From the NCBI RefSeq assembly GCF_038006045.1, contig NZ_JBBOUK010000001.1, positions 341,001 through 405,000 of the forward strand: a stretch of DNA of 64,000 nt, read 5' to 3'. Origin of the DNA: Exiguobacterium sp. FSL W8-0210. Its GTDB lineage: Bacteria; Bacillota; Bacilli; Exiguobacteriales; Exiguobacteriaceae. Below, in pieces: positions 52,068-61,706 of this stretch (the stretch's first letter is position 1; the number at the start of each line of letters is the position of its first letter). The position numbers and the translations under genes are program-made. The notes under the pieces are model-generated. The model ran no database searches. It saw nothing but the letters and a program-made list of their open reading frames with translations, and was not told the origin of the DNA.

Positions 52068-52122
52068 TTGACAGACTTCTAGTTGAGGGGCTAAACTAAC
52101 TTCATAAGTTTAGGGGGTAAAC
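52068..52122 (+). promoter_or_regulatory. Promoter and MarR operators of the MMPL operon
   Basis: TTGACA at 52068-52073 and TAAACT at 52092-52097 (spacer 18). Inverted repeats overlap the -10 and leader: CTAAACT (52091-52097) with AGTTTAG (52107-52113), and the perfect GTTTAGGGGGTAAAC (52108-52122, palindromic arms). Autorepression by the MarR protein is inferred. Confidence 0.75.
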
Positions 52123-52127
52123 TAAAA

Positions 52128-52571
52128 ATGAAAGACAATTTACGTGAAGCAGTCCTCCTGTTTGAAGAAGTCATGATCCACGGAACAGAACGCGTGTTGA
52201 AGTCGGTCGAAGCACCCGTTTGGCAAATGTACTCACCGGAACAACTTCATGTGTTGAAGCTCGTCGGAAAATATGGACCGATTTCGTCCGGACGTCTCGC
52301 GGCAGTACAGGGTGTTCACAAAAGTGCCATCTCGAACCGGCTGAAAAAGTTGACGGAAAAAGGTCTCGTCATCGTCGAACGTCGAGAAGATGATCACCGA
52401 ACGAAGTACATCTCTTTGACGGAAGCAGGTCGGTTAGTGGCAACTGAAGCGGAGCAAGAAATCTATACGTATTTGGAGAATTTGATTGAAGGAAAAGTCG
52501 AAGAAGAAGAAATCATCCAGTTCATTGAAACCTTCAAAAAGATTAAAGAGATTTTGCAGTTGAATGATTAA
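52128..52571 (+). CDS. MarR family repressor of the MMPL transporter
   Basis: 147 residues; winged helix with GPISSGRLAAVQGVHKSAISNRLKKL and wing RREDDHRTKYISLTEAGR. The start lies 6 bases after its likely operator. The MMPL transporter gene follows 30 bases downstream. Confidence 0.9.
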   Translation: MKDNLREAVLLFEEVMIHGTERVLKSVEAPVWQMYSPEQLHVLKLVGKYGPISSGRLAAVQGVHKSAISNRLKKLTEKGLVIVERREDDHRTKYISLTEAGRLVATEAEQEIYTYLENLIEGKVEEEEIIQFIETFKKIKEILQLND

Positions 52572-52601
52572 AAACAGACAGAGGGAAGAGGAGAATCAGA
52601 C

Positions 52602-55268
52602 ATGCGACAAATCGTCAAATGGCGCTGGGCAATTCTTGCATTATTGCTCATCGTCACAGTAGGTTTACTATTTACGGCACCAAACTTGGCAAAACAAGCA
52701 GAGGACGCAGGGGCGATTCAGCTTGCAAATGATGCTGATTCACAGCGAGCAGCTGATATTTTAGAAAAAGCGGGAGCAAGCGAAGAAACGATCTCGCTTG
52801 TCATTCCGCTCAAAGACAAAGTCAGCGATGCCGATCGAAAGTCGATCGGGCAAATCGTTCAGGATTTAGAAGCACTCGATCGTCCGGTCACGGATGTGCT
52901 CGATCCGTTTGAAAACAAAGAGACGGAAGGACAGCTCGTCTCAAAAGATAAAAAGACGGTCCTCGTACCGATCACAGTCGACGGTTCGCAAGAAGAGATC
53001 GTCAAACTGGCAAAACAAATCCGGACGGATCTTTTACCAAAGGATCAAAGGATTTATCTAACGGGTGAAGCGTTAATCAACGATGACGTTAATACGAGCT
53101 CGCAAGAGGGACTGAAGCGGACGGAACTGATTACCGTCGGATTGATTTTCGGACTGCTTCTGCTCGTCTTCCGTTCCATCGTCACACCGTTCGTACCACT
53201 TGTGGCAGTGGGCTTTACGTACCTGATCAGCCAATCACTCGTCGCCTTTTTCGTCGACTGGTTCGGATTCCCGGTATCGAACTATACGCAAATCTTCCTC
53301 GTTGCCATCCTGTTTGGGATTGGGACGGATTACTGTATCTTGCTACTGAGCCGGTATAAGGAAGAATTGACGGCAGGACACGATGTCGAGACAGCGATCG
53401 TCAACACGTATAAGACAGCAGGGCGTACGTTACTAATCAGTGGTCTTGCTGTTCTTGTCGGTTTCTCAGCGATTGGGTTTGCGGACTTCCCAATCTTCAA
53501 ATCATCGGTCGCTGTTGCGGTTGGGATTGCCGTCCTCTTACTCGTCTTATTTACACTTGTCCCCTTCTTCATGGCGACACTCAAAGAAAAATTATTCTGG
53601 CCGTCAAAGAAGGCAGCGAGTCACCAAGATAGCAAACTGTGGTCACATTATGGTGGGTTATCGATCCGTCGTCCGTTACTTGCGATGATCATCGTTGCGA
53701 TCGTCACGGTCCCGACACTCTTTACGTACGATGATGACCTCTCGTTTAATACTGTCGATGAGATTGGTGCGAAGTATGATACGGTCAAAGGACTGAATGC
53801 GATCTCGGATGGATTTGGAGCAGGTGAGTCGCTCCCGGTCAATGTCATTCTTAAGAGCGACAAAGATTTGATTACAGAAAAGACAGTTCCTTATGCGGAA
53901 CAGTTGAGTCGTGAGCTCGTGAAAATCGACGGGGTCAAATCGGTTCGTTCGATTTCTCGTCCGACAGGCGAAATCATTAATGACTTCTACGTCGATCGTC
54001 AATTAAAACAAGTTGCTTCAGGCATGAAGAAAGCAACCGCCGGTCTTACGGACGTTCAGTCTGGTCTGACGACAGTTGAAGACAATCTCAACGGTATTAC
54101 AGGACAACTACCGGCAGGAGACACGGCTTCAGCAGGAGCAAGTCAGTTGCAACAAGCAGCAGACGGACTTGGACAGATCAATCAACAGTTGACGCTCGTC
54201 GGTCAAGGTCTGCAATCGACTCAGAATATCCCGCAAACCATTGGGACATTAAATGCCTTGTCTGGTCAATTGAGCCAAGTTCAAGCTGGCATCAGTCAAG
54301 CAGCAAGTGGAATAGCCTCACAAGGAGCACAAGCCGGTCAACTTGGAAGTGGGCTGACACAACTTGCGGATGGTGTTGGTCAAGCAAACACAGGGCTTGC
54401 GAAAATTAGTAATGGTCTAGATGACATTTCGAATTTGTTAACCGAGATGGGACAAGCGACATCGATCCGTGGGACAGGTGTGTTCGTGCCAAAAGATACG
54501 TTATCGGACAAGGCCTTTAAGCCAGCAATTGACCGTTACGCGATTGATCAGCAAACCGGATTGAAGTTTGAAGTCATCCTCGAAGATGATCCGTATTCAC
54601 CAGAAGCGATTCAAACCGTCGCTGCAATCAAAAAGACGACAGCGAATACGATTAAAGGGACACCGTTTGAAGACAGCACTGTCGTATATGGCGGAATTTC
54701 AAGCGTCAACAGTGACTTGAATGATACGTCGAAAGCCGATTTCAAGCGAACAGTGACCGTCATGTTGATCAGTCTCTTTGTGATTTTAGCGATCATGTTC
54801 CGTTCGTTGATCATGCCATTGTTCATGATTGGTTCGTTATTGCTGACGTATTATACGTCGATGTCGATCGCTGAGCTGATCTTCGTCAACGGTCTTGGAT
54901 ATGACGGCATCAGTTGGGCGGTTCCGTTCTTCGGATTCGTCATGTTGATTGCCCTTGGTATCGATTATTCGATCTTCCTACTCGATCGTTTCCGCGAAGA
55001 GACGATCAAGGGACTCGATACGAAGGAAGCGATGTTCCTGTCGATGAAAAAGATGGGATCTGTCATCATCACGGCAGCGATCATTCTTGCAGGAACGTTC
55101 GGAGCGATGATGCCGTCTGGTGTCTTGAGCCTCGTTCAAATCGCGACGATTGTCATCACAGGTCTACTTTTGTATGGACTAATCGTCTTACCACTCTTGA
55201 TTCCAGCGATCACAGTTTCGTTTGGTAAAGGGGTCTGGTGGCCGTTTCGATCAAATGCCAAAAAATAA
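52602..55268 (+). CDS. MMPL/RND family membrane transporter (YdfJ-like)
   Basis: 888 residues with two six-helix halves. The family-typical lines FGIGTDYCILLLSRYKEEL and LGIDYSIFLLDRFREE occur once per half. A large extracytoplasmic insert (about 465-640) has Gln/Gly-rich heptad-like repeats (QQAADGLGQINQQLTLVGQG). Probable proton-driven export of lipids or hydrophobic toxins, controlled by the adjacent MarR. Confidence 0.9.
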   Translation: MRQIVKWRWAILALLLIVTVGLLFTAPNLAKQAEDAGAIQLANDADSQRAADILEKAGASEETISLVIPLKDKVSDADRKSIGQIVQDLEALDRPVTDVLDPFENKETEGQLVSKDKKTVLVPITVDGSQEEIVKLAKQIRTDLLPKDQRIYLTGEALINDDVNTSSQEGLKRTELITVGLIFGLLLLVFRSIVTPFVPLVAVGFTYLISQSLVAFFVDWFGFPVSNYTQIFLVAILFGIGTDYCILLLSRYKEELTAGHDVETAIVNTYKTAGRTLLISGLAVLVGFSAIGFADFPIFKSSVAVAVGIAVLLLVLFTLVPFFMATLKEKLFWPSKKAASHQDSKLWSHYGGLSIRRPLLAMIIVAIVTVPTLFTYDDDLSFNTVDEIGAKYDTVKGLNAISDGFGAGESLPVNVILKSDKDLITEKTVPYAEQLSRELVKIDGVKSVRSISRPTGEIINDFYVDRQLKQVASGMKKATAGLTDVQSGLTTVEDNLNGITGQLPAGDTASAGASQLQQAADGLGQINQQLTLVGQGLQSTQNIPQTIGTLNALSGQLSQVQAGISQAASGIASQGAQAGQLGSGLTQLADGVGQANTGLAKISNGLDDISNLLTEMGQATSIRGTGVFVPKDTLSDKAFKPAIDRYAIDQQTGLKFEVILEDDPYSPEAIQTVAAIKKTTANTIKGTPFEDSTVVYGGISSVNSDLNDTSKADFKRTVTVMLISLFVILAIMFRSLIMPLFMIGSLLLTYYTSMSIAELIFVNGLGYDGISWAVPFFGFVMLIALGIDYSIFLLDRFREETIKGLDTKEAMFLSMKKMGSVIITAAIILAGTFGAMMPSGVLSLVQIATIVITGLLLYGLIVLPLLIPAITVSFGKGVWWPFRSNAKK

Positions 55269-55313
55269 GTTTTTCATGACGTATACTAAGAGCAGAGTAT
55301 AAGGAGGTAGAAC

Positions 55314-56162
55314 ATGCAACACTTCAAACGACTGACTTCACGGATTTGGTATCAGACACCGGTCAGCGAGACGGATCGCCCGATTCTCGCCGTCGTGCGT
55401 GGGGAGAAGCATCAATTAATGATTGACGCAGGAAACTCGTCAGCCCATGCCGCTTTGTTTTTAGAAGAAATGAAAAAACACAATCTTGGATCACCTGACT
55501 TATTGGCATTGACCCACTGGCACTGGGATCATATTTTTGGAATGAAACATCTCCGTCTGCCATCGATGGCAACACAGCAAACAATCACTCGCATGAAAGA
55601 GATGCAACCATACGCTTGGACGGATGCAGCGTTACAAGAACGAATGGATCAAGGGATCGAGATTCCGTTTTGTGCGGATGCGATCAAGCTCGAGTTTGGT
55701 ACGACACGCGATATTGAAGTCGTCTTACCGACGATTGGCTTTACTGGACAATTGGAAATTGACTTAGGTGGCGTGCAGTGCCAACTGATTGAAGTCGAAA
55801 ATGATCATTCTCCTGGTAGCCTACTCGTCTACATTCCGGAAGAACGCGTCGTGTTCTTAGGAGACGCGATGTATGCGGATATCTTTTCATCGAAGTGGAA
55901 TTATACGGTCGAACGGACGAAGCGCTTACTCGCAACAATCGATCGTTTAGAAGCCGATTATTATGTCTGGTCGCATGGAGAAGCGATGCCGAAGTCTGAA
56001 TTTGAAGAAGAGGTCAACATATTGCGTCGAGCCATTCGTGTAACGGAAGCGACCGGAGGACGACTGAAGGATATGCGGATCTTATATGCAGAAGAGACAG
56101 GACGATCGTTGACGGAAGACGAAACCGAAACATTGATCTATTTTGCAAATGGAGTGAAATGA
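55314..56162 (+). CDS. Metallo-beta-lactamase-fold hydrolase
   Basis: 282 residues; metal motif LTHWHWDHIFGMKHL (HxHxDH), later His in NDHSPGS, and Asp in FLGDAMYAD. Ribosome site AAGGAGG. General zinc hydrolase of the glyoxalase II-like class; substrate unknown. Confidence 0.9.
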   Translation: MQHFKRLTSRIWYQTPVSETDRPILAVVRGEKHQLMIDAGNSSAHAALFLEEMKKHNLGSPDLLALTHWHWDHIFGMKHLRLPSMATQQTITRMKEMQPYAWTDAALQERMDQGIEIPFCADAIKLEFGTTRDIEVVLPTIGFTGQLEIDLGGVQCQLIEVENDHSPGSLLVYIPEERVVFLGDAMYADIFSSKWNYTVERTKRLLATIDRLEADYYVWSHGEAMPKSEFEEEVNILRRAIRVTEATGGRLKDMRILYAEETGRSLTEDETETLIYFANGVK

Positions 56163-56239
56163 CAGATCGTAACAAGGGATAAAATGGAGGACGTTGAAAT
56201 AAAAAAGTACTACGAGCTTGTTAAAGGGAGCGGTACTAT

Positions 56240-56368
56240 ATGACAAAGCCAAAATTCGAACGGGATGAAACCATCGATCGCGTCTTTTTTGGAAAAGCGG
56301 GCATCTTTTCATTTTTGGTTATCGTGGGAGGCATTCTATATCTACTATATGATTTGTACGTACAATGA
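56240..56368 (+). CDS. 42-residue single-span membrane protein
   Basis: ATG at 56240 after GGGAGCGG; MTKPKFERDETIDRVFFGK then a membrane helix FSFLVIVGGILYLLYDLY. The stop overlaps a perfect terminator hairpin. Too short for automatic calls but well formed. Confidence 0.55.
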   Translation: MTKPKFERDETIDRVFFGKAGIFSFLVIVGGILYLLYDLYVQ

Positions 56369-56395
56369 TCGGAACGCATGCGTTCCGATTTTTTG
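56367..56395 (+). terminator. Terminator
   Basis: Perfect palindrome ATCGGAACGCA / TGCGTTCCGAT then TTTTT. Confidence 0.85.
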
Positions 56396-56475
56396 AATTC
56401 AGGGGAGTGCACGAAAACCAGATATTGGGTAATGACTTGCGTGAGACTGTTAGTGAAAGTGAGAGGAGATGTCGG

Positions 56476-57180
56476 ATGAAACGAATTCAAATTGCGGATT
56501 TTGATCGACGCATGCCATCGATTGAATTGGTCGAAAAGGATGATCACTATGAAGCGATGCTTGTACCGAGTTATGACCATACGTATCCTTCGACACAAAT
56601 CCGGACGATCCGCTTAGCGGATATCTCCGTCAATCTGTTTGTCACCCCGGAAGAAACACTACTTGTTTCTGCGCTTTTTCATAAACCGGTTCAAGTGACG
56701 GATATCGTTTCCTGGATGCAGTTGTATACGATTAGTTTTGCCCAGTCGGATGAGACTGGTTATTTCGTCGAACAAGCAGATGAAATTTTAGAAGTCGTCT
56801 TGTATCAGAAACATCCGATCGTCATCGCGACACGTGGTCAGGATCGATTGTATTACGATACGACGGGAGCAATCGAGGTCCGGCGGGCGACGAATGAATC
56901 GGTCGGCGAGCGTCCCTTGCTTTATTTGAACGGGGAAGCCTGGTATGGTGTCCCGCGCTTGTCGTTCAATCGAATGAAGGATGAGTTGCACGTCAATGGA
57001 ACGTTTTTATATGCGGACTATATGGACGCACACCATGGAAAAATCGGTTTCTTTCGCGAGAATGATCCCTCTCTACCAATCGTTTTGCTCGTCGGTCAGG
57101 CAATCGTTGAGATTGAACTGACCGAGAATCCGGACGGTTCACGCGTCCTGATTTTAGAACAACCATATGACGAAGCATGA
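56476..57180 (+). CDS. Uncharacterised soluble protein next to the galactose repressor
   Basis: 234 residues from the ATG at 56476 after GAGAGGAG; upstream in-frame starts lie in the terminator. Mostly beta-strand-forming, no membrane segment, no known motif. Ends EQPYDEA. Its stop is just before a terminator. Unknown. Confidence 0.6.
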   Translation: MKRIQIADFDRRMPSIELVEKDDHYEAMLVPSYDHTYPSTQIRTIRLADISVNLFVTPEETLLVSALFHKPVQVTDIVSWMQLYTISFAQSDETGYFVEQADEILEVVLYQKHPIVIATRGQDRLYYDTTGAIEVRRATNESVGERPLLYLNGEAWYGVPRLSFNRMKDELHVNGTFLYADYMDAHHGKIGFFRENDPSLPIVLLVGQAIVEIELTENPDGSRVLILEQPYDEA

Positions 57181-57186
57181 AAGTGC

Positions 57187-57219
57187 ACAAAAACCGTTCA
57201 GCAGATGAACGGTTTTTAA
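57187..57219 (+). terminator. Terminator
   Basis: Stem AAAACCGTTCA / TGAACGGTTTTT with loop GCAGA. Confidence 0.85.
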
Positions 57220-57290
57220 GTGAGACCGTGAAATCCCTTACAAAATATGCGAAGATAGTAAAGAGACAGACCAAAGGGGTTGATGGGGAC

Positions 57291-58451
57291 ATGGCGAAAG
57301 AAACACCGCGTAATTCTAAATGGATGCGTTCCTATAATCGGGCACTCGTCTTGCGACTGATTCGGATGCATCAACCGATTTCGCGGGTTGAGTTAGCACA
57401 ACGGACGAACTTAACGAAGCCGACGGTATCGAACATCGTCAGTGAATTGATTGCAGAACAACTCGTAACGGAGCGAGAGCTTGGGATATCAAATGGGGGA
57501 CGAAAACCGATCATGCTCGAACTCGTCGCAACAGAACAGTACGTCATCGGCATCGATGCGACGAGTCACCAATTCATCGGAGTCGTCGCGGATTTAAGTG
57601 GTAATACGATTCATGAGTCCGAAGCCGTGGGACGTTTTGAGACGAATGAAGAATTGATTGAAGCGATTGGTCGATTATGCGAGACCTTGATTGCACAGAC
57701 ACAAGGACGGGGAACGATTCACGGTATCGGGATCTCCGTCCACGGGATGGTCAATCCGGAGACAGGTGTCATCTTGTTTGCACCACGTTTCCACCTGCAT
57801 GACGTTGAGTTGAAGGTACAACTTGAAGCACGCTTTGACTATCCTGTCTTCATCGAAAACGATGTTCGAGCACTCGCTTCGTTTGAGCTATTATTCGGTG
57901 AAGGTGTTGGGGTCGAACAATTCTTTTATCTCTATGCCGGGGAAGGCATCGGGGGTGCTTATGTGCTCGATGGACAGCTTGTCGACGGACAACATCATAT
58001 TACGGGAGAGGTCGGACATATGCGTCTTGATCTCGATGGACCGATTTGTTCGTGTGGGAACAGAGGATGCCTAGAAGCATTAGCAGGCGAAAAAGCATTG
58101 TTACGGGATTATGCTGTCGTGGATCCGCAAGTCATGACGATTGCTGATTTGCGCAAACGGTTAAACGAACGCGATGAACAAGCAGTTCGTACATATGAAC
58201 GGGCGGGGGAATATATCGGAATCGGTGTCTTGAATACGATTCATCTCCTGAATCCACGCCGGATTTTACTTGGGGGACCGATGTTTGAGCTCGCACCCAC
58301 GATCGTTGATCAAATCAAGGAACGGGTCGAGCACACGGCGTTGACCGCTGCTTCACGTGAAACCGATGTCAAGATGGTTCCGTGGGGTGAAAAACAAGGA
58401 GCACTCAGTGCGGCTGCCCTTGCGACAAATAGTTTATTTCAAACGATTTAA
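57291..58451 (+). CDS. ROK family repressor (XylR/NagC type) of the galactose locus
   Basis: 386 residues from the ATG at 57291. A MarR-like winged helix (QPISRVELAQRTNLTKPTVSNIVSEL) is followed by a ROK sugar-kinase-like domain with GEGIGGAYVLDGQLVDG and the zinc motif ITGEVGHMRLDLDGPICSCG continued by NRGCLEALA. Effector is probably galactose or a galactoside, judged by the downstream gal genes. A TTAG...CTAA operator of ROK type lies at 58767-58791. Confidence 0.9.
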   Translation: MAKETPRNSKWMRSYNRALVLRLIRMHQPISRVELAQRTNLTKPTVSNIVSELIAEQLVTERELGISNGGRKPIMLELVATEQYVIGIDATSHQFIGVVADLSGNTIHESEAVGRFETNEELIEAIGRLCETLIAQTQGRGTIHGIGISVHGMVNPETGVILFAPRFHLHDVELKVQLEARFDYPVFIENDVRALASFELLFGEGVGVEQFFYLYAGEGIGGAYVLDGQLVDGQHHITGEVGHMRLDLDGPICSCGNRGCLEALAGEKALLRDYAVVDPQVMTIADLRKRLNERDEQAVRTYERAGEYIGIGVLNTIHLLNPRRILLGGPMFELAPTIVDQIKERVEHTALTAASRETDVKMVPWGEKQGALSAAALATNSLFQTI

Positions 58452-58455
58452 TGAA

Positions 58456-58695
58456 GGCTGACTCAAAAAAAGAATGACGCGTCTTTTCACGCCCTTTCCT
58501 CAGGCGAGACACAAGCCAGTTTTCCTGCTCCGTTGAAGCAGGAAAGCGGGTCTTGTTCGTCTCTGACAGCGCATAAATGCGCTTTTCCTGTAGGAGTGGC
58601 GCGAAACGCGTCATTCTTTTTGTTACGAGATAAGGATGGCAGATCATCATTCTGCCATCCTTATCTTTGTAGAGACTGACTTTTGAGTCAGCCCC
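58456..58695 (-). repeat. 240-bp multi-hairpin repeat element, copy 2 (inverted)
   Basis: Inverse copy of 24288-24527, beginning 5 bases after the ROK stop. In the long central hairpin one pair differs from copy 1 on both arms (G-C replaced by A-T), so the stem is kept. Ends GGCTGACTCAAAA / TTTTGAGTCAGCC. Confidence 0.88.
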
Positions 58696-58718
58696 TTGTT
58701 ATTCAAAAAATAATTTAT

Positions 58719-58791
58719 TGAAACCGTTTACAAGTTAAAAACCAATGTGCTATAGTCGATATAAAGTTAGATAATAAATTTAATTTACTAA
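58719..58791 (+). promoter_or_regulatory. gal promoter with cre site and ROK-type operator
   Basis: cre match TGAAACCGTTTACA at 58719-58732. Its end is the -35 TTTACA (58727-58732); TATAGT at 58751-58756 is the -10 (spacer 18). Downstream, 58767-58791 is a 25-bp site with TTAG and CTAA ends and an AT core, as in XylR/ROK operators. Implies CcpA repression and local repression of the gal operon. Confidence 0.75.
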
Positions 58792-58871
58792 GTTCGTGGT
58801 CAACTAAGTGGAGGTGGATGCAGGTTAGCAGGGGCTAATCAAGCTGAAGCAGGAAAGGGAGGCATCGCGCA

Positions 58872-59354
58872 ATGGAACCACACGATCCATGGGTTTCGTA
58901 CCGTGAAGCTTTCGGGCGTTACGGAGCAATCCGCGGTTTTTATTTTCATCGGTCAACGCAACAGATGACAGAACAGGGTCCAGGCGATGTCCCGACAGAC
59001 GAGCAGGATATCGTGCTCGTCCGACCACGACGTGACGGTGTGTTTCAATTCCGGATGTCATCGGTACAAGGGGTCCTGACGATCCGTTCATCCGAGCTAC
59101 ACATTCGAAAAAATGAGAGCGGATACATTGAATTACGCGCACTCATGCAACACATGCGCTCTGCCGGTTGTTTGACGCTGGGTGGAGAGTTATATCTCTT
59201 CGTGCGACCGGACGTCGATACGCTGGCATACCGTCTTCGATTGATCGCCCGTGTATTGATTCAGCTACAGGGAATGCCGATTCAGACGAAGGTGATCGAA
59301 GAATGGTGCCGACAAGCACTAATCGAAGGGGAACACGCTAGACGATACGCTTGA
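58872..59354 (+). CDS. Uncharacterised 160-residue protein, first gene of the gal operon
   Basis: The ATG at 58872 follows GGGAGG. Arg-rich, soluble, no domain recognised. It lies between the gal promoter and a truncated sugar-binding protein gene, so it is co-regulated with galactose use. Could be a small regulator or accessory protein; not recognised. Confidence 0.65.
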   Translation: MEPHDPWVSYREAFGRYGAIRGFYFHRSTQQMTEQGPGDVPTDEQDIVLVRPRRDGVFQFRMSSVQGVLTIRSSELHIRKNESGYIELRALMQHMRSAGCLTLGGELYLFVRPDVDTLAYRLRLIARVLIQLQGMPIQTKVIEEWCRQALIEGEHARRYA

Positions 59355-59383
59355 CTACTTACACATAAAAGGGGAGCTCTTAC

Positions 59384-59509
59384 ATGAAATTCAAAAAAAC
59401 GAAACTCGTTGCTGCAGCATCAGTCCTAACATTATCCGCATTCCTCGCCGCTTGTGGTGGCGAAGACGAGCAACAAACGAAAACAAAAGACGGTAAGACG
59501 ATCGTATGA
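59384..59509 (+). pseudogene. 41-residue stub of a sugar-binding lipoprotein fused onto galK start
   Basis: The ATG at 59384 follows GGGGAG. Lipoprotein signal MKFKKTKLVAAASVLTLSAF with lipobox LAAC, then GGEDEQQTKTKDGKTIV and stop TGA that overlaps the galK ATG. This is the first 41 residues of a solute-binding protein of a sugar ABC transporter; the rest has been deleted. The stub keeps a ribosome site and now acts at least as a leader coupled to galK. Confidence 0.8.
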
Positions 59510-60678
59510 CAAACCAGACGTTAGAAGCACAATTTGAACAGCGGTTTGGCTCACCGTCGACGCATCGCTTTTTTGCCCCGGGTCGGATCAATTTAATCGG
59601 TGAGCATACGGATTACAATGGCGGTCACGTCTTTCCGTGCGCGTTAACGTTCGGTACGCATGCGATCGCGCGAAAACGAGACGATCAACGTTTCCGCTTC
59701 TACTCGCTGAATTTTGAGCAGGACGGCATCATCGAAGTCGCACTCGAAGAACTGGCGTATGACGCGAAGCACGGTTGGGCGAACTATGCGAAGGGTATGA
59801 TTTCAGTCCTACAGGAAGCAGGATACCGAATCAATACAGGATGCGACATCTTGATTCAAGGTGACATCCCGAACGGAGCCGGTCTTTCGTCATCCGCTTC
59901 ACTTGAACTCGTCATCGGAGTCTTGCTCGATCGATTGTATGGATTAGACATTCCACGTCTTGATCTCGTTCGGTTTGGTCAACAGGTCGAAAACCGTTAT
60001 ATCGGCGTCAATAGTGGTATCATGGATCAATTTGCGATCGGTATGGGGAGAGCGGGAGCGGGATTGTTGCTCGATTGTGAGACGCTCGACTATACGTATG
60101 CCCCACTCGATTTGACGGGATATACGATCATCATCATGAATACGAACAAACGCCGTGAACTGGCAGATTCGAAATATAATGAACGCCGGGCGGAATGTGA
60201 GGCAGCACTCGCTTATCTCAATCAGTTCACATCACGGGAAACGCTTGGACAATGGACGACGTCAGAATTCACGAAAGTCGCATGGGAAGACGAAATCTTG
60301 ATGCGTCGTGCCCGACACGCGATTTCAGAAAATGAACGAACACTTCAAGCACTAGCGGCACTCGAAGCGGGAGAACTGAAGACGTTCGGTCAGTTGATGA
60401 ATGCGTCACACGTCTCGTTACGGGAAGATTATGAAGTGACAGGGATTGAACTCGATACACTCGTCGAAGCCGCTTGGGAGCAACCGGGCGTGCTCGGCGC
60501 ACGGATGACAGGTGCTGGTTTTGGTGGCTGTGCGATTGCGATCGTTGAAGACGAGGCAGTCGACGCGTTCAAACAAGCTGTCGGCGAACAATATGAAGCA
60601 AGGATCGGTTACCCAGCGACGTTCTATACGGCGGCGGTCGGTGACGGAGCACGTGAAATCGAACGGGAGGTCATCTAA
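59506..60678 (+). CDS. galK: Galactokinase
   Basis: 390 residues; N-terminal signature GRINLIGEHTDYNGGHVFPC, ATP-binding PNGAGLSSSASLELV, and the C-terminal GARMTGAGFGGCAIAIV. GHMP-family kinase making galactose 1-phosphate. Coupled by ATGA to the lipoprotein stub; its stop abuts the galE ATG. Confidence 0.97.
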   Translation: MTNQTLEAQFEQRFGSPSTHRFFAPGRINLIGEHTDYNGGHVFPCALTFGTHAIARKRDDQRFRFYSLNFEQDGIIEVALEELAYDAKHGWANYAKGMISVLQEAGYRINTGCDILIQGDIPNGAGLSSSASLELVIGVLLDRLYGLDIPRLDLVRFGQQVENRYIGVNSGIMDQFAIGMGRAGAGLLLDCETLDYTYAPLDLTGYTIIIMNTNKRRELADSKYNERRAECEAALAYLNQFTSRETLGQWTTSEFTKVAWEDEILMRRARHAISENERTLQALAALEAGELKTFGQLMNASHVSLREDYEVTGIELDTLVEAAWEQPGVLGARMTGAGFGGCAIAIVEDEAVDAFKQAVGEQYEARIGYPATFYTAAVGDGAREIEREVI

Positions 60679-61677
60679 ATGGCAACTTTAGTCGTAGGTG
60701 GAGCTGGTTATATCGGCTCCCATGCTGTCTATCAATTGATTGATGCCGGAAAGGATGTCGTCGTCATCGACCATCTGCAGTCCGGTCACCGTGAAGCGGT
60801 TCATCCGCAGGCACGTCTATATGAAGGAGACATACGCGATCGTGCTTTTCTCGATCGTGTCTTTACGGAAGAGGCGATTGAACAGGTCATCCATTTCGCT
60901 GCTTTTTCACTCGTTGGCGAGTCGATGACGGAACCATTACGCTACTTTGATAACAACGTTTACGGAACACAAGTGTTGCTCGAAGCGATGATTGACCATG
61001 ACATTAAACAGATCGTCTTTTCTTCGACGGCAGCCACATACGGGGAACAGGAGCAGATGCCGATTCTCGAGACAGCGGAAACGCGTCCGACGAATGCGTA
61101 TGGTGAGACGAAGTTGATGATGGAGAAGATGATGCGATGGTCTGAACAAGCATATGGCTTACGTTATGTCGCATTACGTTACTTCAACGTTGCGGGTGCG
61201 CGTGTAACAGGAGAAATCGGGGAAGATCATACGCCGGAAACCCATCTGATCCCACTCGTCCTCGAAGTTGCCAACCGACAACGGTCAGAAATTTCGATCT
61301 ATGGCGATGATTATCCAACGCCTGACGGTACCTGCATTCGTGATTACATCCATGTCGAGGACTTGATCGACGCACATATGCGAGCACTTGATCATTTGGC
61401 TGATGGAAACGAGAGTACGGTCTTTAACCTCGGTTCAAGCCAAGGGTTTTCCGTTCGGGAAATCATTGAAGCAGCTCGTCGCGTGACGGGACATCCGATT
61501 CCAGAACGGATCATTGAACGTCGTGCAGGGGATCCGAGTATCTTAATCGCCGGATCTGCCAAAGCAAAAGAAGTTCTCGGCTGGACACCACAACGCACCG
61601 ACATCGAAACGATCATCCGTGATGCTTGGAATTGGCATGCACATCATCCAGAAGGGTACCGGACGAGCGTTCGTTAA
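60679..61677 (+). CDS. galE: UDP-glucose 4-epimerase
   Basis: 332 residues; NAD-binding GGAGYIGSH at the start, catalytic YGETK (Tyr-x-x-x-Lys), and SSTAATYG. Extended SDR interconverting UDP-glucose and UDP-galactose. Begins directly after galK with no gap. Confidence 0.97.
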   Translation: MATLVVGGAGYIGSHAVYQLIDAGKDVVVIDHLQSGHREAVHPQARLYEGDIRDRAFLDRVFTEEAIEQVIHFAAFSLVGESMTEPLRYFDNNVYGTQVLLEAMIDHDIKQIVFSSTAATYGEQEQMPILETAETRPTNAYGETKLMMEKMMRWSEQAYGLRYVALRYFNVAGARVTGEIGEDHTPETHLIPLVLEVANRQRSEISIYGDDYPTPDGTCIRDYIHVEDLIDAHMRALDHLADGNESTVFNLGSSQGFSVREIIEAARRVTGHPIPERIIERRAGDPSILIAGSAKAKEVLGWTPQRTDIETIIRDAWNWHAHHPEGYRTSVR

Positions 61678-61706
61678 AGAGAGACAGAATGAGGAGAGTG
61701 ACGGCG

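Noticed and set aside
58405-58650. Minus-strand ORF in the repeat at 58.5 kb
   Set aside because: Lies within the hairpin repeat and has no ribosome site; arises from the repeat sequence.
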